A stretch of DNA of 64,000 nt, taken from positions 2,365,758 to 2,429,757 of the forward strand of contig VZDJ01004378.1 in assembly GCA_008694505.1 (NCBI GenBank), in the 5' to 3' direction. This stretch comes from Cyanoderma ruficeps (lineage: Eukaryota > Chordata > Aves > Passeriformes > Timaliidae). Position numbers and translations under genes: made by a program. This document shows, in pieces, positions 1 to 14,124 of the stretch. Within the stretch, counting starts at the first letter, position 1. Every line of letters starts with the position of its first letter. The notes under the pieces were generated by a model. That model saw only the letters and a list, made by a program, of their open reading frames with translations. It ran no database searches and was not told where the DNA came from.

Positions 1-1440
1 CTGAGACTTGCTGCTTGTGGATTACTCTTCCTGAGCAGGTGGTGTGATTGCATGGAGTAGAAGAAATTACACCACAGGTGTGTTAACCCAAATTTCATCT
101 TTTCTGTGATGCTGCCAACAGTTTCATTTTAGCAATGATCTTGCCACTGGTAGATGACTTAGTTGAAACACATTTCCAGAATTTTTCTGGAGAATAATAT
201 GGAAGTGAGGTAGATTCTACTTTTTTGTATTACTTTTTCTTGGTCTTCTAAGGCTAACTCTTCATTCATCAGTAGCTTGGTGCTGAATTTATTTTTCTTT
301 TTCTAATGGCATTATTCTAGGTATTATCCCTACTCTTACCACACATGGATAATTCTGTAAAAGGAAATGAGAAAAGGAAAAGGACAAATGAGAAAAAAAT
401 TGTCTTCATAGATGACGGATTTTTCCTTATCATACAATAATCATATTAAGTCTGGTTCCTTTCTTAGGCTTCGTCTACATTTCTGATTTTCTTTGATGAA
501 GACCTAAGATCTGTCTTGCTTCAAGGAGGAAGGGTTTGCATTTGAAATTCAAATACTAGACCTTGAAAATAAGGCAACCTTAAAAAATACACATTTTCCT
601 ACTTTCAGAAATTTTACAAAATTTCCATTCCTAAATGTAGGGTACACCACGTACTCTTGAAGAAAACGGCAACTGAAAGCTTTAAAAAATTGTGTAGGAG
701 GGAAAAACTGTATCATTTTAATTGTCAAAGCGCTGCATTTCAGTGCTTCAGGATTTAACTGTCTACAGTGTACAGAAAGTGAGTGTAGGGAAAACATAGC
801 ATTGCCCAGATATTTTCACATTATTCATATGCCTTTTTTCACATAAAATTTAGCACTTGGTGTCAACAAATATCTCACATCTAATCCATAAATACAAGGT
901 GAAACTAAATTACAAAAAAAATTATGAAATTTTTGTTGCTGTTGCCCTGGGATTATTCTCTGTAGTCTTCTGTAAAGGCAGGAATGTTGTTGGAGAACAT
1001 CTGATCAATCTATGTTTTGAATTTGTAAGTAAATCTTCACATCACATCCTGGATTCTAAGAGCAGTACTCATACTGGCAGGAGTCAGATCCAATCACACA
1101 CGACCCACATAAGCAATGAAATCTAATTGAAACTTTTAAAATTCCAGATGTTGGTATGAAGTGCTTGCATGAACCTTCAGAGCAAATCTTGTTCATCTAA
1201 TTATCCACTGTGTGACTCTGAGCAAGAAATATAATTATATAATTAAATAAACTGTAAGCTACTCTTCAACAACTTTTGAACAAAACCAAGACTGATTCAT
1301 CCAGTTGTTCACAATGTGTTTGTTCAGCTGTAATAGAAGTGGTATCTACAGAGGTTCTCTGAAGCAAATTATATCATCAATAATATGATGGCCCCTTGAC
1401 TACTAACTCTATTCCTATAAAACTGCTACTAATATTTAGC
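1..1440. other. Intergenic, no feature recognised
   Basis: AT-rich sequence. The small open frames at 549-797 (-) and 857-1126 (+) have no recognisable domain and no splice-site or codon support. Confidence 0.7.
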
Positions 1441-1890
1441 ATGTCCAGAGAAGGGCAACAAAGCCAATGAAGGTTCTAGAGAGTAAGTCATGTGAGGAGT
1501 GGCTGAGGGAGCTGTGGGTGTTTAGCCTGGAGAAAACGAGGCTGAAGGGAGACCTTATTGCTTTCTACAACTGCCTTAAAGAAGATTTTAGGAAGCAGGG
1601 GGGTGTTGGTCTCTTCTCCCAGACAACAAGTGACGGGACAGGAGGAAATGGCCTGAACCTGTGCCAGAGGAGGTTCAGATCAGACATCAAGAGGACTTTC
1701 TTCACTGAAATGATGGTCTGGCATTGCAATAGGCTGCACAGAGAGGTGGTGGAGTCACCAACCCTAGTAGTGATGACTGGACATGTAATTTATTGTTGTG
1801 CTTTATTTGACTTGGCGGTGTTCGGTCAAAGGTTGAACTAAATGATCTTGAATTTTTTTCCAACCTAAATGGTACTATGATTCTATGATC
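1441..1890 (+). mobile_element. CR1 LINE 3' end fragment
   Basis: The fragment begins GTCCAGAGAAGGGCAACAAAG and ends with the CR1 3' tail CTATGATTCTATGATC. An open frame inside (1467-1841) encodes the C-terminal part of the CR1 reverse-transcriptase protein, with LRGDLIA-like [12 protein letters not shown] and REVVESP motifs. It is 5'-truncated, as is usual for CR1, and not functional. Confidence 0.93.
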
Positions 1891-2659
1891 TCCTAATGTC
1901 TACAGAATGTTGAAGCCAAGGCTGTGGCCTCAGGTGTCGTGGCTGTGATGGAGATGTGCAGACAAGATTGCAATATCTATTGCTGCACAGCTTTTTGTGC
2001 CCATGAACACAAATGCAATCTGTGTTCAGTGACAGATTATCAGGCCTTTCTACAGTGTGCACTTCATTATTACAAAGATTAGGAAGGTTCCTCTCCTTGC
2101 AATGTTTTCATATTTTCTTTTTTGATTCTTTAATTATGTTATTATATTATGTTAATTTATAACATAATATTATTCTCAGCACACTTGGGCCATGTGGACC
2201 CACTTGTGTACCTGGTCTGTAGGGACCTGTGTGTAGCATGTTTCATTCTTGGTTCCTGAATGTTGTTGGTCTGTCAGCAGGAGTAAATCTGCTCCAGCTG
2301 CTAATGATGGAGTTGATAGTGGGCCCTATCAACTTTCTGGCATTTTCCAAGAAGTGCACTTCACACTTTCATATTTCACTCTAATGGTATTCATTCTGTT
2401 GATAAATGTTTAGATCATGTAATCATATAATTTTCTTCTCATTTCAAGATAACATACATCAACTTGTTTTCTCACTGCTGTCCTTGGTTATCTTGTCTGG
2501 CATCATGATCTGAAGCCTGGTATTTGTGTTCATTATTCCTGCCCTTTAATTCACAGTTTTCATTGTGCCACCATTTGAATGAAAGTTGAATTACCCTGAG
2601 AAGACAAGAAGCTACTCGTGTTGGAAGTAGAAGACATTACTATCTCTGGAAACTCGAAG
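1891..2659. other. Intergenic, no feature recognised
   Basis: AT-rich spacer between a CR1 and an LTR remnant. It contains an AT-only patch near 2134-2175. Nothing else is seen. Confidence 0.7.
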
Positions 2660-3450
2660 TTGTCCTAGGTGCAGGTGCCCAGGCCCTGGCCATAGGGGCT
2701 GTGCAGTGGTGTCTGTGAGGAGAGGCTGTGGCTGTGCTGTGATGGACACAAACAGTTCCAGGTGCCTCCAAATAATTCATGCATGGCACAGCTGAGCCTC
2801 TCAGCCATGCTGGCAGTGCCTCTGGTGGAATGTATTTTAAAAAAGGGAAAACACTGTGGCAATGAGGCGTGAGGGAAAAAGTGTGATGAACAGCCCTGTA
2901 ACATCGTGGTCAAAGGAGGAGGAGGGAAGGAAGTCCTTCAGGTGCTGAAGCACTTTGCAGCCTGTGGAGGACTACTGCAGAGCAGACGGGTATTTCCTGA
3001 AGGACTGCATCTTCTGGAGAGCCCAATGGGAGTAGATATTTCTGAAGGAGTACAGCCCCTCGGAAGGACCCACACTGAAACGGGAAAAGTGTGAGCAGTA
3101 AGGATTGGCAAAGAGGAGGTGTTCTGGATTGACTGTGACCACAGCCCCCAATTCTTCATTTCTCTGTGCAGTTTGAAGGTTAGGATGGGTGGAAGAATTG
3201 GGAATAAAGGAATGAATTGGACCTAGGAAAAAAGTATGGGTGGGGAGGAAGGTGCTGTTTTAATTTTTTTTCTATTCACATCTAACATAATTGGCAATAA
3301 ACTAAATTTCTCCCAAGTCAAATGTCACTTGATAAGTGACCTTCCTGTTCTTATACAGACTCATTAGGTTTCTTTTTTTCCACTTATTTTCTTCCCTTGT
3401 CCTGCTGAGAAGGAGGAGGGTGAGAACATATGGATCAGTGTCTATTAGGT
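2660..3450 (+). mobile_element. Degenerate solo-LTR-like element, avian ERV family
   Basis: An old endogenous retrovirus LTR. It contains repeated modules of the type CTGCAG..CCCATGG, then TGACTGTGACCACAGCCCCC, then a GCAATAAACT poly(A)-signal region (about 3294-3303) and a CCCAAGTCAAATGTC segment. This order of blocks matches, in the opposite orientation, the element at 29303-30278. Boundaries are approximate and no gag, pol or env is seen. Confidence 0.7.
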
Positions 3451-4414
3451 AGTCAAAGTCAACTCACCATGCATGTAACCTCATGAAACCAAAGAACTTT
3501 CAGTTATTATTATAATACAACCATTTTTAAATAAGTAACACTGAAAGTAGAATTATAACTGCTATTTTCGAAGCATAAAAAATTCTACATATCCATAGGA
3601 TCACCTGTGGATTGGATGGATCTTCCATGTTTTCACTTTCCACTACATTCTCCTCTTGAGTTATCAGAGTTCTTCAAATTTATAATGCTACTTATGAAAG
3701 AATGGCAAATTGTTACTGTATAATCCTTTCTCCCTTGGTCCTGCCAATGATTATTTGAAGATACACTTTCAAATAAAAAAAGAGTTGGCAAACCAGGGCA
3801 TGCCTTTTAACTATAAAATCTACATGACTTTTCTTCATTGAATATCGTTGCTTCATTGAAGCATTCTGTATTCTACTGACAAGAAAATTTCCATGTTGGA
3901 CATCTATGATGTCAACGAAAGCAAGAACTATGAAGAAAGATTTGCTTTCCTGGCGCAGGAAAGAAGAAGAAATCAGGAACAAGAGACCAGGTCTGTTAAC
4001 TCTGAATACTGAGTCAAGGTATTTTAAGAAGTGCCTGTAGGCCTAATTCATGAGGTAGGTGGTCCATTCTTTAATCTGTATTAAAACATTATTTTTTAAT
4101 GTTTTTAATTCTTGATTTCTATTTCTGTTTCTCATTTTAGATACCTTTTGTAATAAAGGAGAAAGGAATGGGAAAGCAAGGAGATGCATGACTGCCCTGT
4201 GAAAAACACATTTAGGAAAGGGAGGAAGAGCCTAAGCCTGATGGAAACTTGAACATATATAACATGAATATGTGATTTCATATGATTTATGCCAACTAAG
4301 CAACGATCAGTAAGATATTCTCTTCATATAGTGAAAAGCTTGATGAACTGGCCAAACCCACCTCTCTGAAACATCACAGACTTTTAAAATATGCTACAGG
4401 GCTACCACAGAAAT

Positions 4415-4480
4415 ATGTAACTTAGGTAATGTGTTACTTATGTAATATGTTATATACGTAATATGTAATATATTTAATAT
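4415..4480. repeat. Degenerate AT-rich tandem repeat (TTANGTAATATGT-like)
   Basis: Four or five imperfect copies of a unit of about 12-15 bases with the core GTAATATGT/GTAATGTGT. Confidence 0.5.
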
Positions 4481-5224
4481 GCAGTCTATACAAAGACTGA
4501 TTTTAACAGCAGTTTTATAGATCTATTATTCCACTGGTATAAGTAGCATAATTGCAGGTATAAATAATGCAAGTATTGGCCTTGAAACCTCTATTTCAAA
4601 GCCTTATTGTTCTTTTGGACATGGAATCTTTCATTAAAAAATTAAATCCTACCTGACTGACTTTCTTTTCTTTTGCGCCAAGGCCACTTTTTGGATAGAA
4701 TTACAAATGGTGCTGGATTCTCTGTGTGGTTTATTAATTAAAGGGCTGGAGGATATGTGACAAAATACTTCCTTTATAAAAAAGCTAATTGTTTGTATTC
4801 AGAAATATATACTATGATATAGTAGAAGCCTATTGTCAGAAATGCAAAGTACCACTGACTCTTTCCTTCTGGAGTTTGGAAAATGCTACTGTTTGATAAA
4901 AAGCTTATCAGTTGAGGAGGTGGGATAAAGGCTGTTACAAGTAATGTAATTCTGCTTTTTCACTCAGCCTGTGAACTCCTTAGTGTGACACCAGTACTGG
5001 CTTTGTTCATATTAAACTGAAGCCATTTATACATTAAGGAAGAATTCTTACCTCTGGTGAACTGCCGCCTCATCCTACTGGAGCTAGTGAAACCGATCAG
5101 AATCGCACACATGGTGTACCTAGCTCCAAGTCCAACTCTCTAACTTTCCATGACAAAACATTTAATCTGGTTTTACTCCTGTGAGTTGTGTTTAAGCTTC
5201 TAAATAGTAAAGCCTATGAAGAAT

Positions 5225-5258
5225 ATCAATAATAGTAATAANTAATAATAATAATAAA
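5225..5258. repeat. AAT microsatellite
   Basis: Tandem AAT/AATA units with one undetermined base at 5242. Confidence 0.85.
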
Positions 5259-6613
5259 ATCTTATCCTTTTACATTTTTTATAGAGGAATTAATCATCAT
5301 CTCCCACCCCATCTTTCCTTGGTAACACCAAATCATCCTTGTCACTTAGGTTTGTGAAACAGGCTCTTGTGAGGCACCACAGTCCTTAGATTTGTAACGA
5401 TTATCATCAATAGCACTGAGGTAGAAGTGTTGACAACTTGTGTCAAAACAGTTGAGTGATGCTGTAGCTGTACCTTTGTGCTGCTGTATAAATAGCAAGG
5501 ATGTTGAGAGATGTACTCATTGTTTTATACACTATAGATGTTGTTGGTGCACATTTGAAAAGTATTTATAAAAAATATTGGCATTTAATAGTCCCTGATA
5601 CTTCCCTATGCGGCCCTTTTTCTGTTTAAATTCAGGAATGTAGTGTACAGCTCTATATTGCTAAAGTACACAGGATTCAGAGTATCTAAGCTGTGGTATA
5701 TGTATTTACAGATGTGTTCTCTAAATCTATCAGCTCTACACCTATCAGCTCCCCCTGTATTTTTTTCATAAAAGAGGTTCCACTGTGCAAGAGCAAATGG
5801 AATTTAATGGTGGAAATGTCTCATATGTTTAAAAAATTAATTGAATTTTTCTTCATATTCAGAATAAGGGATAGCAATTTGGATACTGTGGAGAATTAAT
5901 TTCTGTAAATCTCTTGCAATAGTGGTTTTCAAAAGATGTTGACATCTTTCAAAAATTAAAGATAACACAGTCCGAGGAGACCTAAGGCTTTATGAAACCT
6001 TTCCTATCTGGGAGTTGAACCAGGGCTAAACTAGACTAGGAACACACCTGTGAAATCTGTATTGTCCACAATACACCATGACAAATGTCTTTAGGAGATG
6101 CATGTTTTTTAGAAACACAGCACCAAATCAGATAATAATCTGATCACACAAAAAATTGTGTGATCCTGTTAAAAAAAAAAAAATATNCTCAAAATCAGCT
6201 GGGAAGTTAAATATGGGAAGTAAACATAAACTTGTCCAGGATTCAGTGTAAGAATGCATTACATAATTTTGAAGAGCTATAATATCCAGATATCCTGTAT
6301 CTTTCAAAATGTTACTGTTCCATTTGCACAGAATAAAAGCACAGAGCTTTATAAGCTTTATACATGCTTATTTTATGCAAACAGCTTTTTGAGAATAGCA
6401 TTTCTATGTTAGACTGATCTTAAAAATTAGACAGGACTATCTACTGATAGACCTGAAATGTAGGTGCTAGTAAGTCAAAAGACTGTACAGTTGAGAACAG
6501 CAGTTTTGGGTTTTTCTCAGGTAAAATCAGTAAAGGGCCTTCCAGTAAAGAACTACTAAGAAAACTCTTTAAAGATACTAAAGGTATTTTCTTTGATGAG
6601 AGCAGCAGGCATG

Positions 6614-7201
6614 TGTGTTGGTTTTGTCTGGGACACAGTTAATTTTCTTCTAGTAGGTAATATGAGGCTGTGGTTTGGATTTGTGCTGGAAACAATGTTG
6701 ATAACACAGGGATGTTTTTATGTTTTTGGTATTGCTGAGCCGAGCTTACACAGAGTCAAGGCCTTTTCTGCTGCTCACCTAACCCCACCAGCAAGGAGGC
6801 TGGGGATGCAGGAGCTGAGGGGACGCAGCCAGGCCAGGTGACCCAAATTGACCCAAGATATTTTCCATACCATATGGTGTCATGCTCAGCATATGGAACT
6901 GGGGGGAGAGGAAAGAAGGAGAGGACATCTGAAGTGATGTTATCTGTCTTCCCAAGTAACCACGAGATGTTATGGAGCCGTACTTCCTGGGAATGACCCA
7001 ACACCTGCCTGCCCATGGGAAGTAGTGAATGAATTCCTTGTTTTGCTTTGTGTGCAGCTTTTGCTTCACCTATTAAACTGTCTTTATCTCAACATACAAA
7101 CTTCCTCACTTTCACCCTTCTGATTCAGTCCCCCAGCCCATTGGGGGAGTGAGCGAGGGGCTGTGTGGGGCTGAGCAGCCAGCAGGGGTTAAACCACACC
7201 A
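6614..7201 (+). mobile_element. Solo LTR, ERVL-like
   Basis: The element begins TGTGTTGGTTTTGTCTGGGA and runs through CCATACCATATGGTGTCATG to an ATTAAA poly(A) signal (7073-7078) in CACCTATTAAACTGTC, then ends GGGGTTAAACCACAC-CA. Flanks GCATG (6609-6613) and CCATG (7202-7206) look like a 5-bp target-site duplication with one mismatch, as expected for ERVL-type insertions. There is no internal retroviral sequence, so it is a recombined solo LTR. Confidence 0.88.
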
Positions 7202-10200
7202 CCATGGAATACATCAAGACCTGGTTCCTGGCAATGCTAAGTGTAAGAGTTTATGCTCCATAAATTTCAAACTATGCTTAACTTCTTAAGTCCTGATTCA
7301 TGGACTGTATGGAAGGTGTCCTTTTGGCTTCCACCACAGAATGAGTTTGGCTCCTGCAGTGGATATACACAAAAATGTGGCCAGCTGGCCTGGAGTCATG
7401 TTGTGTCTCATATTGTCTGAGCCCTGCACATTGCACATTGTGGTAGGGGGAAAGAGGCTGCTTGCAGGCGAAAACAATCAGTGGATTGTCTTTGAACTTC
7501 AGGGCTTTTCTTGCAGAATGGAAAACATTTTTTGATTCCCATTACAATTAGAAAGCATTGAAGGAACTCAGCACCTCACACAGTGTGTTATGAGAAATTG
7601 CAAGAGAATTTTTATAAATGAAAGTAGTAAACCAGAAGTTAACATGGAAACATACTGCCAATGAACATGCAGAATATTTCTCGGGTACCTCCTAGGCTAA
7701 TCTGGTCTCTTTCTGCCTGTCTCTAGGTTTGCTTGGATTCCAGGTTCTTCCTCTATTGAATCCATTGGTAGGAGCCATCCAAGCCAATGCATTCTCTCCC
7801 CCACACATCTTGCTGACACTTTGTTTTCTCCACCATCCTTGTACAAATCAGAATACCAGATGTATCAGTGTTAATATCCCTCCTCTGACTAAGGAAATTC
7901 TAGGGTCTAAACAAATCCTTCAAACTGTGGCTATATATTAATATACCAGGTTGCAGCAAAAGCTAACAATTTTTATTAGATCAATAAATAAAAAATTAGC
8001 AGAAACTGATTGGAAATGCCCAGGCATCTTTTCAAAATCAAAGAAGGATGCCACTTCACCCTACACTTTATAGACTCCTTTTTATCTTTAGGATGTCACA
8101 ACAACTGTTTCTGCTTCTTGCTCTCTATGCTGACTACTACAATGTCTTTTACATTTGTAATAGTCCTAACATGACCTGTTTATGATCTAGACTAAACTTA
8201 AAAAATTACATAGGTTTCAAATGGTACATATACGTCGTGCTAATTCTTGATATTAGGTAAATTCAATCAGCTATTCATTACATTGGTTTGAAAACCTCAA
8301 GAGACTCTAAAAACAGCCACAAAGGGGCAGCAGACATTTGTAGTCAAATGTTATGATGCCTGTACACTTTTCTCACCAGTTCTGTTTCCTGTTTAAGGAA
8401 AAAAACTCCAACAATCTGGGAAATTGTGAAGCTAGGCTTTTCTTTTGGGAAACACAGTCTCCTCTTCACTTTCTTCCTGAAAATATCATAAAAAGATGCG
8501 TACTTGCAGGAAAAAACCTTTATAATTATTTTTTTCGTGCTCTTTTCAGCCATTTTTTTCAGGGAGGTATTAGGAGGAGGTGCTAATATTGAGGTCTAGG
8601 CCTATTATATTACCCCCCTATTATTTGATTTTCAGAGATAAGGTTAAAAGAACACACAAGAAATTACTGATCCTCACTGGAAGAGAAATTGCTTGCTTTT
8701 GTTGTTTCTGCATTAAAGACATCAAACAAGAGCTCTGAAAACTCCTGGAACAAGCAACTTCCCCTATAGCAGATGATTTTTGCTATGGATAAGATTGAAT
8801 GTCAGTTCTAATATAAGCCTTTTACAATGCAAGAGAAACAAAATAACCCACATTTCTGAACAACACTGCCTATCTGCTGATTTTCAGGACAGAAACTTGC
8901 AGATATTTGGGTAAACATTTTGCACACAGATACACACAAAATTTAATTTTTATTATGTGCTGTCATTTTCATTGTGATTTCTTTGTTTCACTGCAGAAAC
9001 TGCTATTTTCATTAGCGGTTATGCAACTAAGAGGTTATTTAAAAGATTTTCAGAGAATTACGACTCCATTTAAATACAGCAGCCTATGTACATTTGTATA
9101 TGGAAGTATCAGCAGTCTAATTTGATAGGATCTTATCATAAACATCAGTATAGCACCTTGCATATCCTTTTCTGAAACAGAACCCCTTGAACTAGCAGCC
9201 ATGCAACCTTTTTTTTTTTTTTTTTTTNNNTGCATGTGATTTATCGCAAAGATTGTGTTGCAGGTACAAACCTCTGAATAAAAGCACCCTGGAATTTTAG
9301 TCTTTCAGCAATTTAATGTTTTTCACAATGTGACTATATAAGGTAAAATTCTGATATTTATTCCCTCAGATATGCATACTTCTACAAAGTTAAAAAGAAA
9401 TATATTCAGTTTATTTTTAATGATCTGAATTTTGTGAAAACCCTGTGGTTTTGATATTTACAGAAAATTGTTCAGTTGTTTTTTCCTCCTGGGTAACTCA
9501 GAAATGTGTTAAATGTAATTTTTCAAATTTTCATGAACAAAATTACTGAGCTGAAACCCTTTCAAACTCTGTGTTTCCAGTACCTGCATCTAATACATTC
9601 CACACACTCAGTATGTAGTTTTCCACTAATATCTTCAGATTTTGATTCTGCAGGCTATGATACCCACATATTGATGCATGACAGAGTCATAACTGTGCAC
9701 AGAGAGGCAAACAGTAAGCTTATTACTGTGCCTGAGCAGCTTGGCTGGTAGAGTTCATGTAGGAGGTACTGCTCTTCTCTTAGCAACAAAATTACACCAT
9801 AGGTGTTTCCCCCGTCCAACAACTTGAACTGTCTGTATTTTTGTGCTTCCCATATAGACTCTGTCCAAGCTGAAAGAAAGGAAAGACTTATTAAGGACTT
9901 TCACACTGTTTAAATTCTGAGGATGCTGACAAAGATACTGATAAAAGGAAGCAAAGGTTCCTTCTCCAATATAAAAAAAGAGTCAGCAGTGCTGAAGGTA
10001 CAACTTGTTTCTGACTTTTTCCCCTCTATTTTTTAATACAAAAATCAAATTACTCTCTCAATGTGATATTGTACCACAAATTAAAAGACAGGTGAAAAAT
10101 CACGATGCATTTCCCTGACCTGCTTCAGAAGGTTTGTTTTAAGGTTTATTTTTGCTGAAAGAGTCAGTTCAGATAAATTTAGGTTAACTTTCTTCCTCCA

Positions 10201-13200
10201 GGCAGTGTATCTACTCTGAGTAAGGAGCAGTGACCTACACCAGCCTTACTAAAGTAAGAGTCACCACATTTTGTGATGATGCAACTGAAAAGAGTCATTT
10301 TATTAGGAGCTCAAAATCTTAGCAGATGGATTCAACTAGCCTCTGTTGGTACAACCCCAGTACGTGAATTCATACGGACTTACTGTGCGCCTATTTCTCT
10401 GCAGTATATCCAAGAAACGATTTCCCATCCTCTATTGGTTTCTCACTTGCATCATGATTAGGATTTTTTGGTTCTCATGGTAAACCAGACTAGTGCCTTG
10501 AATAGCTGTTCTTCCTGCCAAATTGTATTTCAGTTATATCAGCGAAACAGTCCAGTTTTCCACACAGCCTTACAAAACATTGGGTCAGCACAATGAAGAG
10601 GGTAAATAAATGTCTAAGGCTGATGAAGATGATTCTGCGAGGCCTCATTGCTGCAAGAAAAAGGTGCATGGGGTCAAACTCAAAATGAACATTAAGGACA
10701 TCAAAAAGCTGCCAGTCAAATCCCATCGAGGCTATGGCACTAACAGACACATACATGATGGCTTGATGTATAAAAATGGAGCAAATCACACTTGTGGCAG
10801 CTCCTTACAATAAAGCTGTGCATCTGAAAGCATGAGAAATAAATTGTCTGTATTTAGAAGCATACAATTAAAATGTGACAAAACCACCTCTGATTTATCC
10901 AAAGGTAAATCTTTCACTCCTTGAGCAGGGCCATATTGCTTCTAGAGGCTGAATCTTGTTTGTGGCTTTTAAAAACTTGGGCAGCTAAAAATACCAGTTA
11001 ACCCATTGACATGTTTATGGCCTCTGCTGGATCTGTGGATGCTGCATTCACTATGGGAACACTAAACTATTGTTAAGGTAGCTTAGCCCAGGTACTTCCA
11101 TTTACCAGGGCGTTCAACCAGTGATTCTGTGAAAGCTATCCAATTAAATGCATATCCAGCAATTTTAGCTGTTATTGTTAATATATGAATAAGCATCTAA
11201 CAAAAGGAAAAATTGCCTGCAGCTAGAAGTAACTGGGGGGAGAAAAGGCCCTCAGAAATGGAGGGATAAAGGAACTATTACAGAAAACTATGCAAGAAGT
11301 ACATGTGACTCCATATATTATGACTTGTGAAGAAACATTAATACTCCCTTAAAAGATTTCCAATGAAGGAATTCAGTCCAAAGCCCTCAGTTTTTATGCA
11401 TCAATATTCAGAATGAATAGAACCAGAGGAGAGGTTTGCAGAGACAGAAAAAAGTGGCAATAGAGGATCTCACATGCCTATAAAGGTTTTTGGTAATAAC
11501 AGGAGCATGTTTTCTGCAAATGCATACTGGTCATGAATAGGGCATGCAAGTGGGCTCACTACTTTGAGGATCTCTGCTGAATCATAAATGGTAAAAACAG
11601 TGCTACTGTAATGATGTGCATTTGTTCCTGGATCACTTGTCATCCTTTCATTAATATATACATGCTGTTTACCAAATGGCTTGGATGAAAAGATTCTATT
11701 GTATCTTGTTAATAACCTATTCAAATATTTGTTGTTAATTGCTTCATGTTTGTGAAAAATAAGTTTCTTTGTTACTGTGCCACAAGATAACTCTAACTGT
11801 TTACTTTTATGCTAGAGTATTAATTGCTGAAGAAACTTTTTTGCCTATAACAATTTCTTACCAGGAACACCAATTTCTCAAACACTGCCATGAACAAAAC
11901 TCCCTTTCCATAGATGCTAAGAAACAGTTAATAACTAGGGGCACTAAAAGCATCGCAAAATCCAAATGTTTGGAATTTAGATGAAGACTCATGAATACTG
12001 CCTTACTAAATGCCATCCCACATTTATGACTTCAGGGCAAAATATATGAGCACCACACAATGTGAACATATTAATTAATGCTAATTACCTCTCTGCAGTA
12101 CAGATGGGTTATATTCTCTTGACATGAGTATGTAATATGTTTGGCATAAATGTCAGTTAACATATTCATGCAGAAAAAAAATCTGTAGTTTGCAAATACA
12201 CAATCAGCTGTCTTTTAATTGTGAAGACATTTTGTGCTACAGCCCACACACGTTGACCTGTAATGTGAATGGTGCAGATCTTCCCCATCATAAAAGCTCT
12301 GTTACAGTGGCTCCTGTGAATCCTTAGACTTTTTGCTGTTCCTGCTATGTGACTACTAGTACAGCATGGATGCACATACAATATAGACAAGGGTTCCATA
12401 GCCTCCTCTGTGTCACTGCTCAGGCTAAAATTCTCAAATTTTGTTGCCCTAGACTGACTAATAAAAACCTTATATTATTAGAGGAAGAAACCTTTTGTTA
12501 CAGGTGTTTCTTCAAGCCCTTGGTGTGGTGAGAAATAAAATCAGGATAATTATTGCTGTAACCTAATTCAGACCCATTCTGCAATGACTAATGGGATCCT
12601 TAGGGAGCTTTTATTATGTTTTGCCAGTCAGTCATCCTGGAGTGCTACAAATATTGTTACTCTTGGCATTCAGTTTAAGGAATCCAAAAGTTTGGTTATT
12701 CTTGCAGTAAATGGTAGAGAATAAGCAATCAGCAGTGGCAAACAGTGCAGAAAAAAGAAAGAAGGAAAAACTGGAGTGGTCTGATGGGACAGCATGGAAG
12801 GAAGTTACTTTTACTTTCTGTCTCTGTCACATATTTAAATATTATCCAAGGCTTCTCTTACCTTACATGATCATCAATTTTGCATTTGTTTTCTTGATAT
12901 TGGACTTGAAGGACTGCAATTTCATTCGAGAGAGTGCCCATAGCAACTGAAGTTAACAAATGCACTTAAAAATTAATGAAGTCTGTATTCTGCTGCTTAC
13001 ACTAAAAAATCACATCAGGAGAGTCTCAAATGACTAGCAAAAATTAATAAGTACCTTTGACCTTAATGTCTCTGTGCGTTTAATAGTTGGTAAAAGAAGA
13101 AGAGCAGTAATCTCTAGTCTCATTTGTGAAAATAAATGTTTGGGAAGTATTGAACTGCTATACTGATGGTATTATGGAAGAAAGAAAATTATTAATTCAG

Positions 13201-14124
13201 AGCAGGAGTTGAATTGGGTACAATAAATAGGCACAAACTACCCTGCACAAGGAGGAGAAGACAGTTTATTGGAGAACTGGTTGTTAAAAGAGCTCAGTGT
13301 ATTACAGGCACGAGCTTTGCAACTTCACTGTTCTGCTAATATAATTTTTATGTTTAACATCTTCAGCAGTAGTCTGTAGTACCTCTAGCAGAATTAAGCT
13401 CAGGGCTTTAGAAGATGATATTTAGAATCTGATTTTTTAAGAGTAGAATAATTTTAGGTTATAGAAATGATGGAAGATAATGTCATGACCTGTTTCACTG
13501 CATAGAAAATGCTATTTTATACTGTAAAACCAATTTCTGAAATCCCTCTTATTGTCTATACATATTTTAGAGTTTTGTGATCTGTGCAGAAAACCAAAGG
13601 TATTCCTTTCTTTTAAAAATAATTTTCTGAAAATTTTCTTAGTTTCAACTACACAGACTTGTAAGTGGAATTATGATAATAGGTGAGAAAAAGTTAAACA
13701 ATCACAAAGCAAAGGTGCATTTTTGTTTCTATTTCTTTTTCTTACTCTTTTAATCTTGTTATTTACTAATCTCCATTTACATAGCTCCAATAACAAATAC
13801 AGACTTCAGGGGAAGGTTTGATGCCTTTTTACAGCCTTCGTATTCTACAGCAGAATCAGAGAACACCAAGACTGATTATTTACATTACTAGTCTGCCAAA
13901 ATCACATAAAATTAAACAATAAAAAATGTAATTTAAAAACATTTCAGGACTAACAGGGAGAAAACACAATAAAAATATTTATTACCTTTGAGAGTCAATG
14001 TGAAGCAGTGGCTTGTAGTAGATGTATATAGATACACTTTTCCTGGGCATATACAAAAAGGATCAGAGGCCTGCATGGGCCAGCTCTTTAAGAATATTGT
14101 ATTTCAGTGATTACAGGGTTGGCT
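7202..14124. other. Intergenic, no gene recognised
   Basis: AT-rich sequence with a T-run and three undetermined bases at 9228-9230. A 99-codon hydrophobic open frame on the - strand (10490-10789) is unidentified and discussed under findings. No other feature is supported. Confidence 0.6.

Larger units (their letters stand above)
3451..6613. other. Intergenic, microsatellites only
   Basis: AT-rich. Apart from the tandem repeats at 4415-4480 and 5225-5258 and an undetermined base after a poly-A run (6187), I recognise nothing. Confidence 0.65.

Noticed and set aside
1467..1841. 124-codon frame as a host gene
   Set aside because: It is the C-terminal piece of CR1 reverse transcriptase, ending in the CR1 3' tail.
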